From NCBI GenBank assembly GCA_016282745.1, contig JAEELL010000073.1, positions 1 through 47,435 on the forward strand: 47,435 nt of DNA, read 5' to 3'. Numbering within the stretch: the first letter of the stretch is position 1; each line of letters begins with the position of its first letter. Shown piece after piece: positions 8,691 to 17,700 of this stretch. Origin of the DNA: Lachnospiraceae bacterium (GTDB lineage Bacteria; Bacillota; Clostridia; Lachnospirales; Lachnospiraceae). A model generated the notes under the pieces. The model did no database searches and was not told where the DNA came from. It saw nothing but the letters and a program-made list of their open reading frames with translations. The translations under genes and the position numbers were made by a program.

Positions 8691-8903
8691 ATGTGGGATT
8701 ATAGTAAAAAATTGCAGTATCCTGTAAATATAAATATTACAAACCCTAAAATGGCTCAGTTTATTATCAGCCAGTACGGAGGTCCTGACGGAGAACTTAG
8801 TGCCTCACTCCGCTACCTCTCTCAAAAGTTTTCTTTCAAAAACAAAAGAGTTGCCGGGTTGTTAAACGATATCGGAACGGAGGAAGCAGTACCACCGAAC
8901 TAG
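8691..8903 (+). pseudogene. cotJC: cotJC 5' part, interrupted by the prophage
   Basis: CotJC is a coat protein of the dimanganese catalase family, normally about 190-200 residues. Here residues 1-65 are intact (MWDYSKKLQYPVNI, QYGGPDGELSASLRYLSQKF, GLLNDIGTEE) and then change to AVPPN and a stop at 8901-8903. In the family, GTEE is followed by x-A-H-L-E, where the Glu and His bind manganese; the His and all later ligands are missing. The intact ribosome binding site, clean frame and break at a family-conserved motif argue for insertion rather than decay. The 3' part should lie beyond the right edge of the window. Whether the 70-residue product is made or functional is not known. Confidence 0.85.
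8871..8890. other. Probable left attachment junction (attL) inside cotJC
   Basis: Match to the CotJC family stops within codons 61-66 (8871-8888). Serine recombinases cross over at a 2-base core within short sites, so the crossover should lie here. The exact core cannot be fixed without the right junction, which is outside the window. Confidence 0.6.
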
Positions 8904-8956
8904 ACATCTTTTAATAAGGAAGAAAGTAGTTATTTTTCTTAGATTTTATAATGTCG

Positions 8957-8986
8957 AAAAGGCATCCCATAGCTGGGATGCCTTTT
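8957..8986. terminator. Bidirectional terminator near the left junction
   Basis: A 13-bp stem AAAAGGCATCCCA / TGGGATGCCTTTT with a TAGC loop; A and T runs flank both sides. It would stop transcription from the cotJ promoter entering the prophage. The rest of 8904-9197 shows no credible gene, only a small palindrome ACAATATATTGT near 9093. Confidence 0.75.
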
Positions 8987-9197
8987 CTAGCAATGCCTTA
9001 TTCCGACAGTAACACATACTGCTTACAATCTCTTGCGGTTTGTAAGGACTTATCTTGTTACTTTAATACTAATATATTTAAACATCATTGTCAACAATAT
9101 ATTGTTATACATAAACCACTGTACCGTTATGCAGGACGTCTCCAATCATTAAATATGTGCATTAACGGATTTACTCAGTGGCATTATTATTATATTA

Positions 9198-9911
9198 CTA
9201 TTTATCAATTTTATGATAATTCGGAAACAAAAAAACTTTTCCTTTTACGCTTCGCTTTAATAGTAATTCTGTATTTCCGAAGTCATCCATATTTTTTTGG
9301 TATTTTCTGAAGAATGTATTTGCGATAAAATCTGTCATTTGTAACAGAAGACTCTTTTTTGAATCGCTATAACATACTTCTATCTCTCCGTTACAAAAAT
9401 GTTCATCCAAATTCAATTCTGTGTTCAGATATTCTTGCAATGTATACTTTGATTTTGTAGCAACATTTCTTTCATCAATGATAAATCTTAAATTATCCAA
9501 TTCTTTATACATATCGCTCTTTTTAAAAATGTTGATAAGGTACAATTTTATTAAGAAATTGAATGCCCTCGACGAAACAGATCTGAATTTCTTAGTTGCT
9601 TTAGTATTATCCAGTAATATTATTCCAACCTCGAATTTATCATCAACTTTTTCAATAACTTTGCAATAAATCTTATTTTTATCCATTTCCACTAAGGAAG
9701 AACCTTTAATTTCTTTATTTTCGACTAACTCTTCATACAGTTTTTTCTTTTTCTTAGCAATTGCTAATCTTGCTTTTTTAAAACTTCGTTTTAACAGCTC
9801 AGTATCTTCTTCTCTAACAAACAACAATGCTATAACAAAATATCTAGTATTATCTGATTTCTGTTTTGCGATGATTCCGGACTCATCAACAAACACGTTA
9901 ATATTTCCCAT
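9198..9911 (-). CDS. DUF3800 domain protein
   Basis: A 237-residue protein with the DUF3800 layout: N-terminal NVFVDESG, a central lysine-rich helix, FIIDERN near residue 145 and the late SKKSLLLQMTDFIAN segment. The family has an RNase H-like fold with conserved acidic residues and is common in phages and in defence or accessory loci; its activity is not established. The start is supported by AAGGAG 7 bases before the ATG. It lies between the lysis module and the left junction and is separated from the lysis genes by a hairpin, so it may be an accessory gene expressed in the lysogen. Confidence 0.8.
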   Translation of the reverse strand: MGNINVFVDESGIIAKQKSDNTRYFVIALLFVREEDTELLKRSFKKARLAIAKKKKKLYEELVENKEIKGSSLVEMDKNKIYCKVIEKVDDKFEVGIILLDNTKATKKFRSVSSRAFNFLIKLYLINIFKKSDMYKELDNLRFIIDERNVATKSKYTLQEYLNTELNLDEHFCNGEIEVCYSDSKKSLLLQMTDFIANTFFRKYQKNMDDFGNTELLLKRSVKGKVFLFPNYHKIDK

Positions 9912-9981
9912 ATTTTCTCCTTCGTCTATAATGTCATATTATATATCACACATGCAATTTAAACAACACCAATATAATAAA

Positions 9982-10014
9982 GTTAGACACTGGAAAATCA
10001 CTTCCCAGTGTCTA
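9982..10014. terminator. Terminator at the end of the phage late operon
   Basis: An 11-bp perfect stem TTAGACACTGG / CCAGTGTCTAA. It lies just past the amidase stop on the minus strand. The T-run is better on the plus side (TTTTTA) than on the minus side (CTTTATT), so it may work in both directions. Confidence 0.6.
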
Positions 10015-10046
10015 ATTTTTATCTAGATATTGGACTAAAACAAAAC

Positions 10047-10739
10047 TTAGTTCAATTTCTCAGTATTTTTTAGTCTAAAATAGTTTCCGTTTTTTCCTTT
10101 GCCGTACAACAAGCCGTTCTGGAGATAAACTTCTACCACTGTAATCTTTTTCCCTAAATTGAACTTTTGTGTTATAGCTCCGCCAATCTTAGAATAGGCT
10201 TTTACTCCCTCTTTAGTAGTCTTTACTTTGAAAGGAGTCTGCAGATTGTACTTGAAGCACTTCCAAGCTGCAGCATCTTCAACAAGTGGTGCAGGACAGT
10301 TCTTGCCACACACATCATAATGACGAACTACGTGATCAGAATCAATCTTATATGTCTTCATCAGTTGCTTAGTCAGAATGATTGCATTTTTAATTGTTGG
10401 GTTCCTTAAATCGAGAATCTTATCATCCTTCAGAGCGCACATTTCAATTCCGATAGAATTATAATTCGTGCATTTGCCCCAGTATGGAGCCTTTTGTTTT
10501 GAATAGTCTACTCCGCAGTGATAAGCTACATCGTTATAAGGAACTGAATGACCAACTGAAAAATCATCTACAAAGTCATGAGCCGATGCTCCGACATGTT
10601 CCCTTGCAAAATAGTCTAACTCATTTTGAGTTGTATCTTTTGTGCCGGCAGAATAATGTTCGACTATGTATTCTATTTTTCTTTTATCCTTCTTTTTCAT
10701 GTAGTTAAATTGGTTAGATAATTTTTCAAGAATTTTCAT
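10047..10739 (-). CDS. Phage endolysin: N-acetylmuramoyl-L-alanine amidase (Amidase_2)
   Basis: A 230-residue lysis enzyme that cuts the bond between muramic acid and the stem peptide. The amidase domain covers about 20-160 with zinc ligands H28 (EHYSAG), H140 (VRHYDV) and C148 (NCPAP), plus E99 of GIEMC. A C-terminal region of about 60 residues with KVTVVEVYLQNGLLYGK character resembles an SH3-like wall-binding domain. I choose the ATG at 10739 behind AAGGTGA; a GTG 9 bases earlier has no suitable spacing. It overlaps the holin gene by 14 bases and is the last gene of the late block. Confidence 0.9.
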   Translation of the reverse strand: MKILEKLSNQFNYMKKKDKRKIEYIVEHYSAGTKDTTQNELDYFAREHVGASAHDFVDDFSVGHSVPYNDVAYHCGVDYSKQKAPYWGKCTNYNSIGIEMCALKDDKILDLRNPTIKNAIILTKQLMKTYKIDSDHVVRHYDVCGKNCPAPLVEDAAAWKCFKYNLQTPFKVKTTKEGVKAYSKIGGAITQKFNLGKKITVVEVYLQNGLLYGKGKNGNYFRLKNTEKLN

Positions 10740-10959
10740 CCGGCTCACCTTCCATCTTATCTTTTACATCAGATATAACTTCAAATACAGCATCTGCATT
10801 CTTCGCATCGATGTAGCCTTCAGCTGCCAAATAACCTAAGACTGAACTGATTATGGCCACTGTCCCATCATGTACGTTTCCACTTACAACTAATACTATT
10901 CCTGTTACTACTCCAAGAATAGCTACCCAGAATTTTCTACTAGTTAATTTCCCACTCAT
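10726..10959 (-). CDS. Phage holin
   Basis: A 77-residue protein with a short basic start (KLTSRKFW), one or two hydrophobic segments (about 11-28 and 34-46) and a charged acidic tail. This form, directly upstream of an endolysin and overlapping it, is typical of a small Firmicutes phage holin that makes holes in the membrane to release the amidase. A strong AGGAGG lies 6 bases before the ATG. The number of membrane spans cannot be settled by eye. Confidence 0.8.
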   Translation of the reverse strand: MSGKLTSRKFWVAILGVVTGIVLVVSGNVHDGTVAIISSVLGYLAAEGYIDAKNADAVFEVISDVKDKMEGEPDENS

Positions 10960-10968
10960 AATAACCTC

Positions 10969-11238
10969 CTATTCATGTGCCTGCTCGTTCATGTGTTTCT
11001 CAATCTTATCAACTGCTGCAGTTACAGGTCCATTGCATCCCTGTTCCTGTAAGCCTTTGAGGCAGGCTAAGATTCCATAAGTTAGAAGTGTCTGTTCTTT
11101 TTTGATTTTTTTAATATCCTTGTCTTGTATTTCCTGCTTCAGATACCATTTGTATGCTGCTATTACTACTGAAAGAATAGTAATAATGGCTGTCAATAAT
11201 GCTGCGAAGGATATTATTGTGCTTGTGTTTATATACAT
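10969..11238 (-). CDS. Small phage membrane protein, holin-like accessory
   Basis: An 89-residue protein: a hydrophobic segment at about 7-30 (ISFAALLTAIITILSVVIAA), then a charged coil (DKDIKKIKKEQ) and the conserved tail LLTYGILACLKGLQEQGCNG. Proteins of this form are common in Clostridia prophages next to the holin, where they often carry a misleading transporter-permease label. The start at 11238 follows AGGAGG closely; an in-frame start nine codons upstream lacks a binding site. Role in lysis timing is inferred from position. Confidence 0.7.
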   Translation of the reverse strand: MYINTSTIISFAALLTAIITILSVVIAAYKWYLKQEIQDKDIKKIKKEQTLLTYGILACLKGLQEQGCNGPVTAAVDKIEKHMNEQAHE

Positions 11239-11246
11239 ATATCCTC

Positions 11247-11696
11247 CTACTCTGCTATATTCCAATCTTCCGCCAACATGTCAGCCTGAGAAGCAAGCCA
11301 TCCCATCTGCACACCTGATGTTCCTACAAATGCAATAGCATTGTTTCCAATTGCCTCATGATTACAGTTGATAATATCACCTGCAGGGGTCTGATAGCTG
11401 ATGTTTGTAGCCAATTCAATATACTGGTTCTTACCATTCCATCCTTTTCTTGCAACTCTTAATCCTTTTTTCATTGCTTCTATTGCAAGTCCAAAGTTCA
11501 TAGCGTCACATTGCCTGTACGCTTCCTCAAATTGCTTCTTCGGCGACCAGCTCTCATATCCATCTGGATACTTTACCAAAAAACCTTCATCATCTGGGTT
11601 TTCGTTCCCTGGAATAGTCCATCCACGATATTTGTTGTAATCTCCCCTATTCATTTCTTTTGCTTCAATTATTTTTGCTCCAATATACTTTTGCAT
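11247..11696 (-). CDS. Tad2-like (DUF2829) anti-Thoeris protein with an extra N-terminal domain
   Basis: A 149-residue protein in two parts. Residues 66-149 follow the DUF2829 pattern: MNFGLAIEAMKKG, VARKGWNG and the end WLASQADMLAEDW. Members of this family named Tad2 bind the signalling nucleotide of the Thoeris defence system and protect phages. Residues 1-65 (GAKIIEAKEMNRGDYN, YRGW, ESWSPK) form a separate phage domain sometimes fused to it. The start is at 11696, 6 bases after GGAGGC. It is the first gene of the lysis module. Tad2 activity is inferred from family only; the fusion could alter it. Confidence 0.75.
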   Translation of the reverse strand: MQKYIGAKIIEAKEMNRGDYNKYRGWTIPGNENPDDEGFLVKYPDGYESWSPKKQFEEAYRQCDAMNFGLAIEAMKKGLRVARKGWNGKNQYIELATNISYQTPAGDIINCNHEAIGNNAIAFVGTSGVQMGWLASQADMLAEDWNIAE

Positions 11697-11731
11697 TTCT
11701 ATGCCTCCTTTGCTTTTCTTTAAACTATCAA

Positions 11732-11763
11732 AAAGGCGCTTGGCATTTCTACCAAGCACCTTT
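11732..11763 (-). terminator. Terminator between the giant gene and the lysis module
   Basis: A 12-bp stem AAAGGTGCTTGG / CCAAGCGCCTTT (one G-U pair on the minus strand) with an 8-base loop, followed by a T-run. It starts 8 bases past the giant gene's stop. Its 5' arm contains most of the repeated 13-mer described separately. Confidence 0.75.
11746..11758 (-). repeat. Late-module 13-mer, copy 4 (before lysis genes)
   Basis: TGCTTGGTAGAAA on the transcribed strand, here forming part of the terminator stem and loop, about 50 bases before the start of the Tad2-like gene. Confidence 0.8.
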
Positions 11764-11770
11764 ACTTTTT

Positions 11771-14700
11771 TTACCATGATTCTATTTCTTTATCGTAATC
11801 TGGTATTCCCATATATGTGGCTAACTCAACTATTGTGTTCTTAAGAGTTTCTGTATTTTTATTATTTTCGGCCATGTATATATACACCGGCTTAAATACA
11901 GATTTTATTTTTCCTTCAATAGTTGATACTTTCTTATTTTTGTCTGCATTCAGATATAGAATTTCATTCTTTGCACTTTTCAGATTTCCTGAGGCTACGT
12001 ACTCCATTAAATCGCCATATTCGCTTCCTCCATAAATCCATTCATTAATAGATTCATTGTATTTTTCTTTGTCGAGTCCCATATAATCTGCTGCATACAT
12101 CAAAGAATTATAGATAGTGGATGTGTCTCCTCCGGAATAATAGTTGTATACAAGATTTCCCTTTACTTCACCGTTAATTCCTTTTTTAATAGTGTCTACA
12201 TCCTTACCGTTTCCATTATCATAAAGCAGTTCCATGTAATATTTCATATTCTCTTGGCTACCGCTTTTTGCTGCTTCTCCCAAGTCTTCATATGTCTTTT
12301 TATCATTCCACTCGGATTCCATCCCATATGCTTCGCTATCACTATATCCGAAGAACTCCTTCATGTATTTTTTCGCCTGAGCCATGGTTGTTATGCCATC
12401 TTTCCATTCCTTTTTAATACTTTGCTTTGCTGCAGATTCAATGTCCTTTTCTTCTTTGCCGGTTGCAAGTATTTCCTTTTTGACCAGTTCAAAGCTTTCT
12501 TTGTTTCCCTCTTTCATAGCTCTATATAAATCCGCTTGCTTATAAAGAGGTTTCTCGTTATCAGTAGTATCGTATTCTGTCTCAGGCTCCTCCTCTTCTT
12601 TGGTTTCAATCTTCTTGGCCATATAAGAAACTGCTGCAACTATAATATCTTTCTTGAATCCGGTTTCTGTCATTTCTTCAATCAAGTTTTCATATTCTGA
12701 AAAATCTCCTGAATTATATGCTTCTGCCGCATCAAGCACTCTTGGATCATTCTCTGCATACATCTGTTTCAGTTTGTTGTCGATGTCTTTTGAGCTTTTA
12801 CCTTCGTCAATAAAGTACTGCTGTAATGAGTTCTGTTTTTCTTCATCGCCTTCGACTATTGCATTGTAAAGCTGGTTATATAACTGAGCATCTTTATACT
12901 GATAACCATAGGAATTCATTATCTGTTTATTGTCTGTTGCGTATCCTACCCAGTAGATTCCTGCTTTGATAATGTTTGCAATATTCTTAGCTTCAACTCC
13001 TGCAATTGATGATAAATCATAAGCAATGTTTTCAATCTTTTTGTTTAATTCACTACGTTCGAATTCTTTTTTGCCTTGCTTACAGTCCATAACATATTTA
13101 ATTAAATTATTAGATGCGTGGTAAGATTCATTTATCATTGAAAGCGTTGGGGTTTCTAAATCGTTATAAGTGCCGGTAACCCAACCAAAAGCTTCTCCTC
13201 CAAGAATAGGAAACAGATTACCAATATAGTTTTCTAACAAATGTATCGGTACAGTTTTTATTAAATCAACTTCTCCTGTTTCTTTATCTCTCCATTGCGA
13301 ATCTTTCTTCATTACCATGTTAGCAAATGCCGTGAGTGCTGTGAACAATATGCTTGAATTCAAGAACGCTTTTCTCGCAAAATACATCCTTTTCTTTGCC
13401 TGCTTATATTCTTCACTCTTCTTATACTCTCTGTCCTGCTTTGCTTTTGACTTTGCGAACTCGTACTCTCCGGTTGCATCATAAAGCATTCCGTATGTCT
13501 GCAATGGCTGCGTTTTAAACATAGCTATCACTTCCCAACCCGGTTTCTTTTGAACATCTGCTCTATACTGTACATCATACATCGGCTGTGTTTCTTCAAG
13601 CACTTTGTTATACAAATCCGCTACAGCTTTTTTAAATTCTTTGCTTCCTTCTTTGTATTTTCCTTTCGCCTCAATCTGAAGTTTAGCTGCGTAAAAGAGT
13701 TTGCTTGTAGTGAAGCAGTCCATCATTGTAATCCATTTACGTCCGTTTAAAACTGTTGGTAGTTTATCAAACACGTTTTGTAACTTTGAGCTTTTTCTAA
13801 TATTCTCCAATTCAATATGACTAAGTCCCTGTCTTCTCTTGTAATGAGCTCCTGTATATTCGTCAATTTCGTCATAGTCTACCGGATGAAGTAATGCTCT
13901 CATAAGATATTTTCCTTTAATATAAGCCTGTGCCGTAGGATAAGAAGCAAACTGTTTAATTGAAACAGATAAGTTTGTATTGAGTGCTGCAGCTACAAAG
14001 TTTGAATAAAGTTTTCCCCATTCCTCCGAATTCGATGGTTTTAACAAATTCTTTCCTGTTTCAATTTCATCTAATATCCTTACCATTTTTTCCTTAGCAA
14101 AACTTCCGTACTGTTCCTCTATCGCATTCTGTACCGACTCGTTTTCATCATAGAAAATATAATTCATCAATTTCCTTGCATTTCTTAATGGAATAGTAAA
14201 AGCATTATATCTTGCTACATTTTCAATAGTTTCGTCCACGATACTTGTGAGCGGTTTTATATAGAGCATCTGTTTTGCCCCACTCTTTGTTTCTTTTAGC
14301 ATTCCCATTCCTTCAATTGTTGCATCGTGTTTCATTGCCGGACTTTCATTTTTTATATAATTACCAACTACTTTCAGCGGAAAATAATTTTTAGCGGTCG
14401 CAATAGGAACGCCTCTGCTCTGTATTGATGTTTCATTAATCATATCAGTTGTTACTTCATTTAAAAGAATGTGTCCTTTTTTCATCCATTCTTTTGAGTA
14501 ATCACTAACAATCTTTTTAAGATGTTCTATAGTTTGTTGATTCAGTCTTGGAATGACAGCTCCTTCATCATATGCTTTACGTTTTTTGCCTTTATTCAGC
14601 AAATAAATGTCGTCAATCTTAATTCCTCCTACTTCAGCGTGAGCTTCACCCCGTTTTCTCTCCCAGGTCATAAGCAATGTACATATCTGATCCAATGACA

Positions 14701-17700
14701 TATCTACAGGATTTCCCTTTATATCAGTGAGGACATTTTTGATTATTCCTTTTTTGTCCCTGCCTGTATATAAATCAAAGTTCTTTTTATCATCAACCAA
14801 TTTGTCAAAAGGCTTTTTCATTTTCATGACATTCATATCTTTTACGCGTTGTGCTTCAAATACTGGTTTAAACACTTTATTATATAATGGGCTTTCCGGA
14901 TTCCAATTGGTAATCGCTCTCATATATCGTGTAGAATTAAGAACTAATTTATCATTATAAGTATTTACGTATCTGCTTAGCTTTGATTTTCTTGTGTTAG
15001 AGTTCTTCACTTCTGTAACTATTTCTCTAGCAATCTCTTGATTTTTTCTGTTCTCTTCTTCTCCAATCTGTCTGTCAGCATTAACGATGATATGCGCCAC
15101 TTCCTGAAGGGCCTGATATACCTTATCAAGCTCATATGCATTTAATGAATTAATAGCTTTGTCCTGAGTTATCTCAACTATTTCCTCTAGCTTGCTGTTT
15201 AATCTTTCATTGTACTCTGACTTCCATTCGTATTCCGTTTCAGGAAGTTTCTCATACTTAGCGTATGTCTGCTGCAGGTTCTTGAGTCTTGAATGAAGTC
15301 CCTTTTCAACTTTATTTGTTGCTGCCATCGCAAAGAAGTTGTCATGACAGATATCTGCTATATCTCTAATCTGCAGTCCTTTGAATTCTCCTTCAGATAA
15401 CCATTTGATAAGTCTGTCTTCAGTTCTTCCAACACTTTCATTTGGATTATCGAAGAATAATGTCTCACACATATCACTTATCTTCTTTGCTTTATCTTTA
15501 GGTATATCAAGTTTTGAATTAAGCTCTGCTGCAGTTTTTCTTCCTACTGCTGCAACGTTTACGCCTCCAAGATATATTTCATTACACACATCAATAACTT
15601 TGTCTACCATATCAAGAGGTACAGACTTTTTAACGGTTACTTTCTGCGCAATGTTGTTTCTAACTCGTTTAATCTTGTCTCTGTATACCTTCTTGTTATA
15701 CTTATCGTTAAATTCTTGTCTCTGCTCATTTACTAATTGTCTGTATTCATCTCTTGCATCATTAAGTTCATGGATGCGGGCGTCAGCAAATGTCTGAACT
15801 GATGGAAGGTCAAAGTATTCTTTGAATATATCCTGCGCTATTTCTGTAGTAGCATATTTCATGTCCATTTCAGAGCCTTTAATTAATACCGGCTGTCTTA
15901 TGTCGTCATATATTCCGACAAGTTCATTTACCATGTCACCTTCGTTTACATCTTCCATAAACATATCAGGATATAATTGAGCATTTTCTTTCCAGTATTC
16001 ATCCAGATAGATTCCTTTTTTATCTGAGAACTTAAGCTTACCAAAGTTCGCTTTTCTGAAATCATTGAATGAACCGTACTTGTATTCAACCTCTTCTATC
16101 TGCTTTTTTGTAAGTCTTATGGTTGTGCTTCGCATTGATTTTCTCAAATTGCTGTACTGATCATAAAGGCTGCTGTCTTTGTATGTTGACTGGTTAGCTA
16201 TCTCTCCGGCTATCTTCATCATAGCTTCCATTACAAGTCCATAATTTGCACTCTTATTCTTTGCTGTGTAATCAACTATCTGTTTCATATTTTCCATGAA
16301 ATCATTTATAGGATAATCGGAGCTGTATGCTTTTATAATCTTGTTTCCAACTGTTCTTATATCAGACTCTTTTGGGCTGAAGCCATTTGTAACTTTAAAC
16401 TGCTTTTCAAGTGCTGCTACCTGTTTTTTCAAGTTTTCATTTTCTTCCAAGAGTTCTTCGTAGGATTCCTCAGATACATTTCGCATTGAGAACATTACTT
16501 CAGGATCCGAATTAACTGCTGCAATTCTGCTTTCTTCATCACCTTCTTTGTATTCTTTGTATGATATTCCGTAAGATGCAATTTCTTCTTTATCCTTTGT
16601 AGGAGTTGTGTCCGGAATAACAACATATGCTACTTCATCAAGTCCCACTGCACGTTCAGGTTTTGCTTCAAAGTATTTTACAGGAATAGCTTCGAGGTCG
16701 TTTTTGAGACTTTTCATTTCTTCAAATATTTCATGTGTAACTTCCAGTCCCATTTCTTTTTTGAAGTAGTTTCTAATTGCATTCTCCGTAAACCTCTTCT
16801 TTGCAAACGCTTCTGTCATTATTTCTGCAAATCCATCTTTCGCCATCCAGCTCGAAGAGTCTCTACCATTTGTTTCAAGTGTCGTATTGATGATATTGTC
16901 TATCCTATCATTCATTTCACGATATACTTCTCTTATTTCCTCATCAGATGTTTCTTTTATCTTGCCGGCGTTCTGTTTCATCTCCTCAACAGTTCCAAAT
17001 TCTTTTGTTCCGGCACCCTTTAAGCTGGAAGCTCCTCCCCAGAGTACACCGCCACCTTTTCCTTTGTCCTGGCCTTTCATGATAGATACAATATTTTCAA
17101 TGTTGTATGGAAGATGTAATTGATCAAAGCTCTTCCTGCTACCGTCTGAATAGTATGGCTCCACTCCTGGCTTCACAAGATACTTATCTTCATATACTCC
17201 TTCCAGCGCATCTGTAATATACTTTGTATACTCTTCGTCGTGTTCTTTTAAATAAGTGTTAACATCGTTATCATATGACTCTGAATCGAATACCTGCTCT
17301 CTTTTGCCGGAAAGCATACTCTCTATATCTTCTTTCATTCGTAAAAGAGGTTTATCAAATTCATCCGCTTCATTCAGTCTCTTTAGGTCTTCTTTGATGT
17401 CATTATGCCATTTTATAAGGAACTGTCTTGAGTCTTTATCAATCGGTCTTAATAACTGTGCAAGTTCTTCCTGAATCTCATCACTGTTAACAATCTTATC
17501 AATCGTGTATTGTTTCTTTCGAACAACGTCTTCTATTTTTTTCATAGAATCTGAACTGTAAGGTTTGTTCATCTTCTTTTTTTCAATTGTGACATTCTGT
17601 TCTTTTAAGAATGCCTCTTTCGTCATTCTTTCTTCTTTTAGTTTTTCAACTGCTCTATCAGGTTTTTCAATGAACTGTTCCAGATATCTAGACGATGTGT

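Noticed and set aside
8691-8903. cotJC as a simple frameshift pseudogene
   Set aside because: No continuation of CotJC sequence is visible in the other frames after 8888; a prophage follows at once.
9093-9110. ACAATATATTGT palindrome as the attachment core
   Set aside because: It lies about 200 bases inside the phage, away from the break in cotJC, and is a simple AT-rich palindrome.
8951-9310. Plus-strand reading frame at the left phage edge
   Set aside because: It runs through a terminator and the antisense of the DUF3800 gene, has no ribosome binding site and shows no domain.
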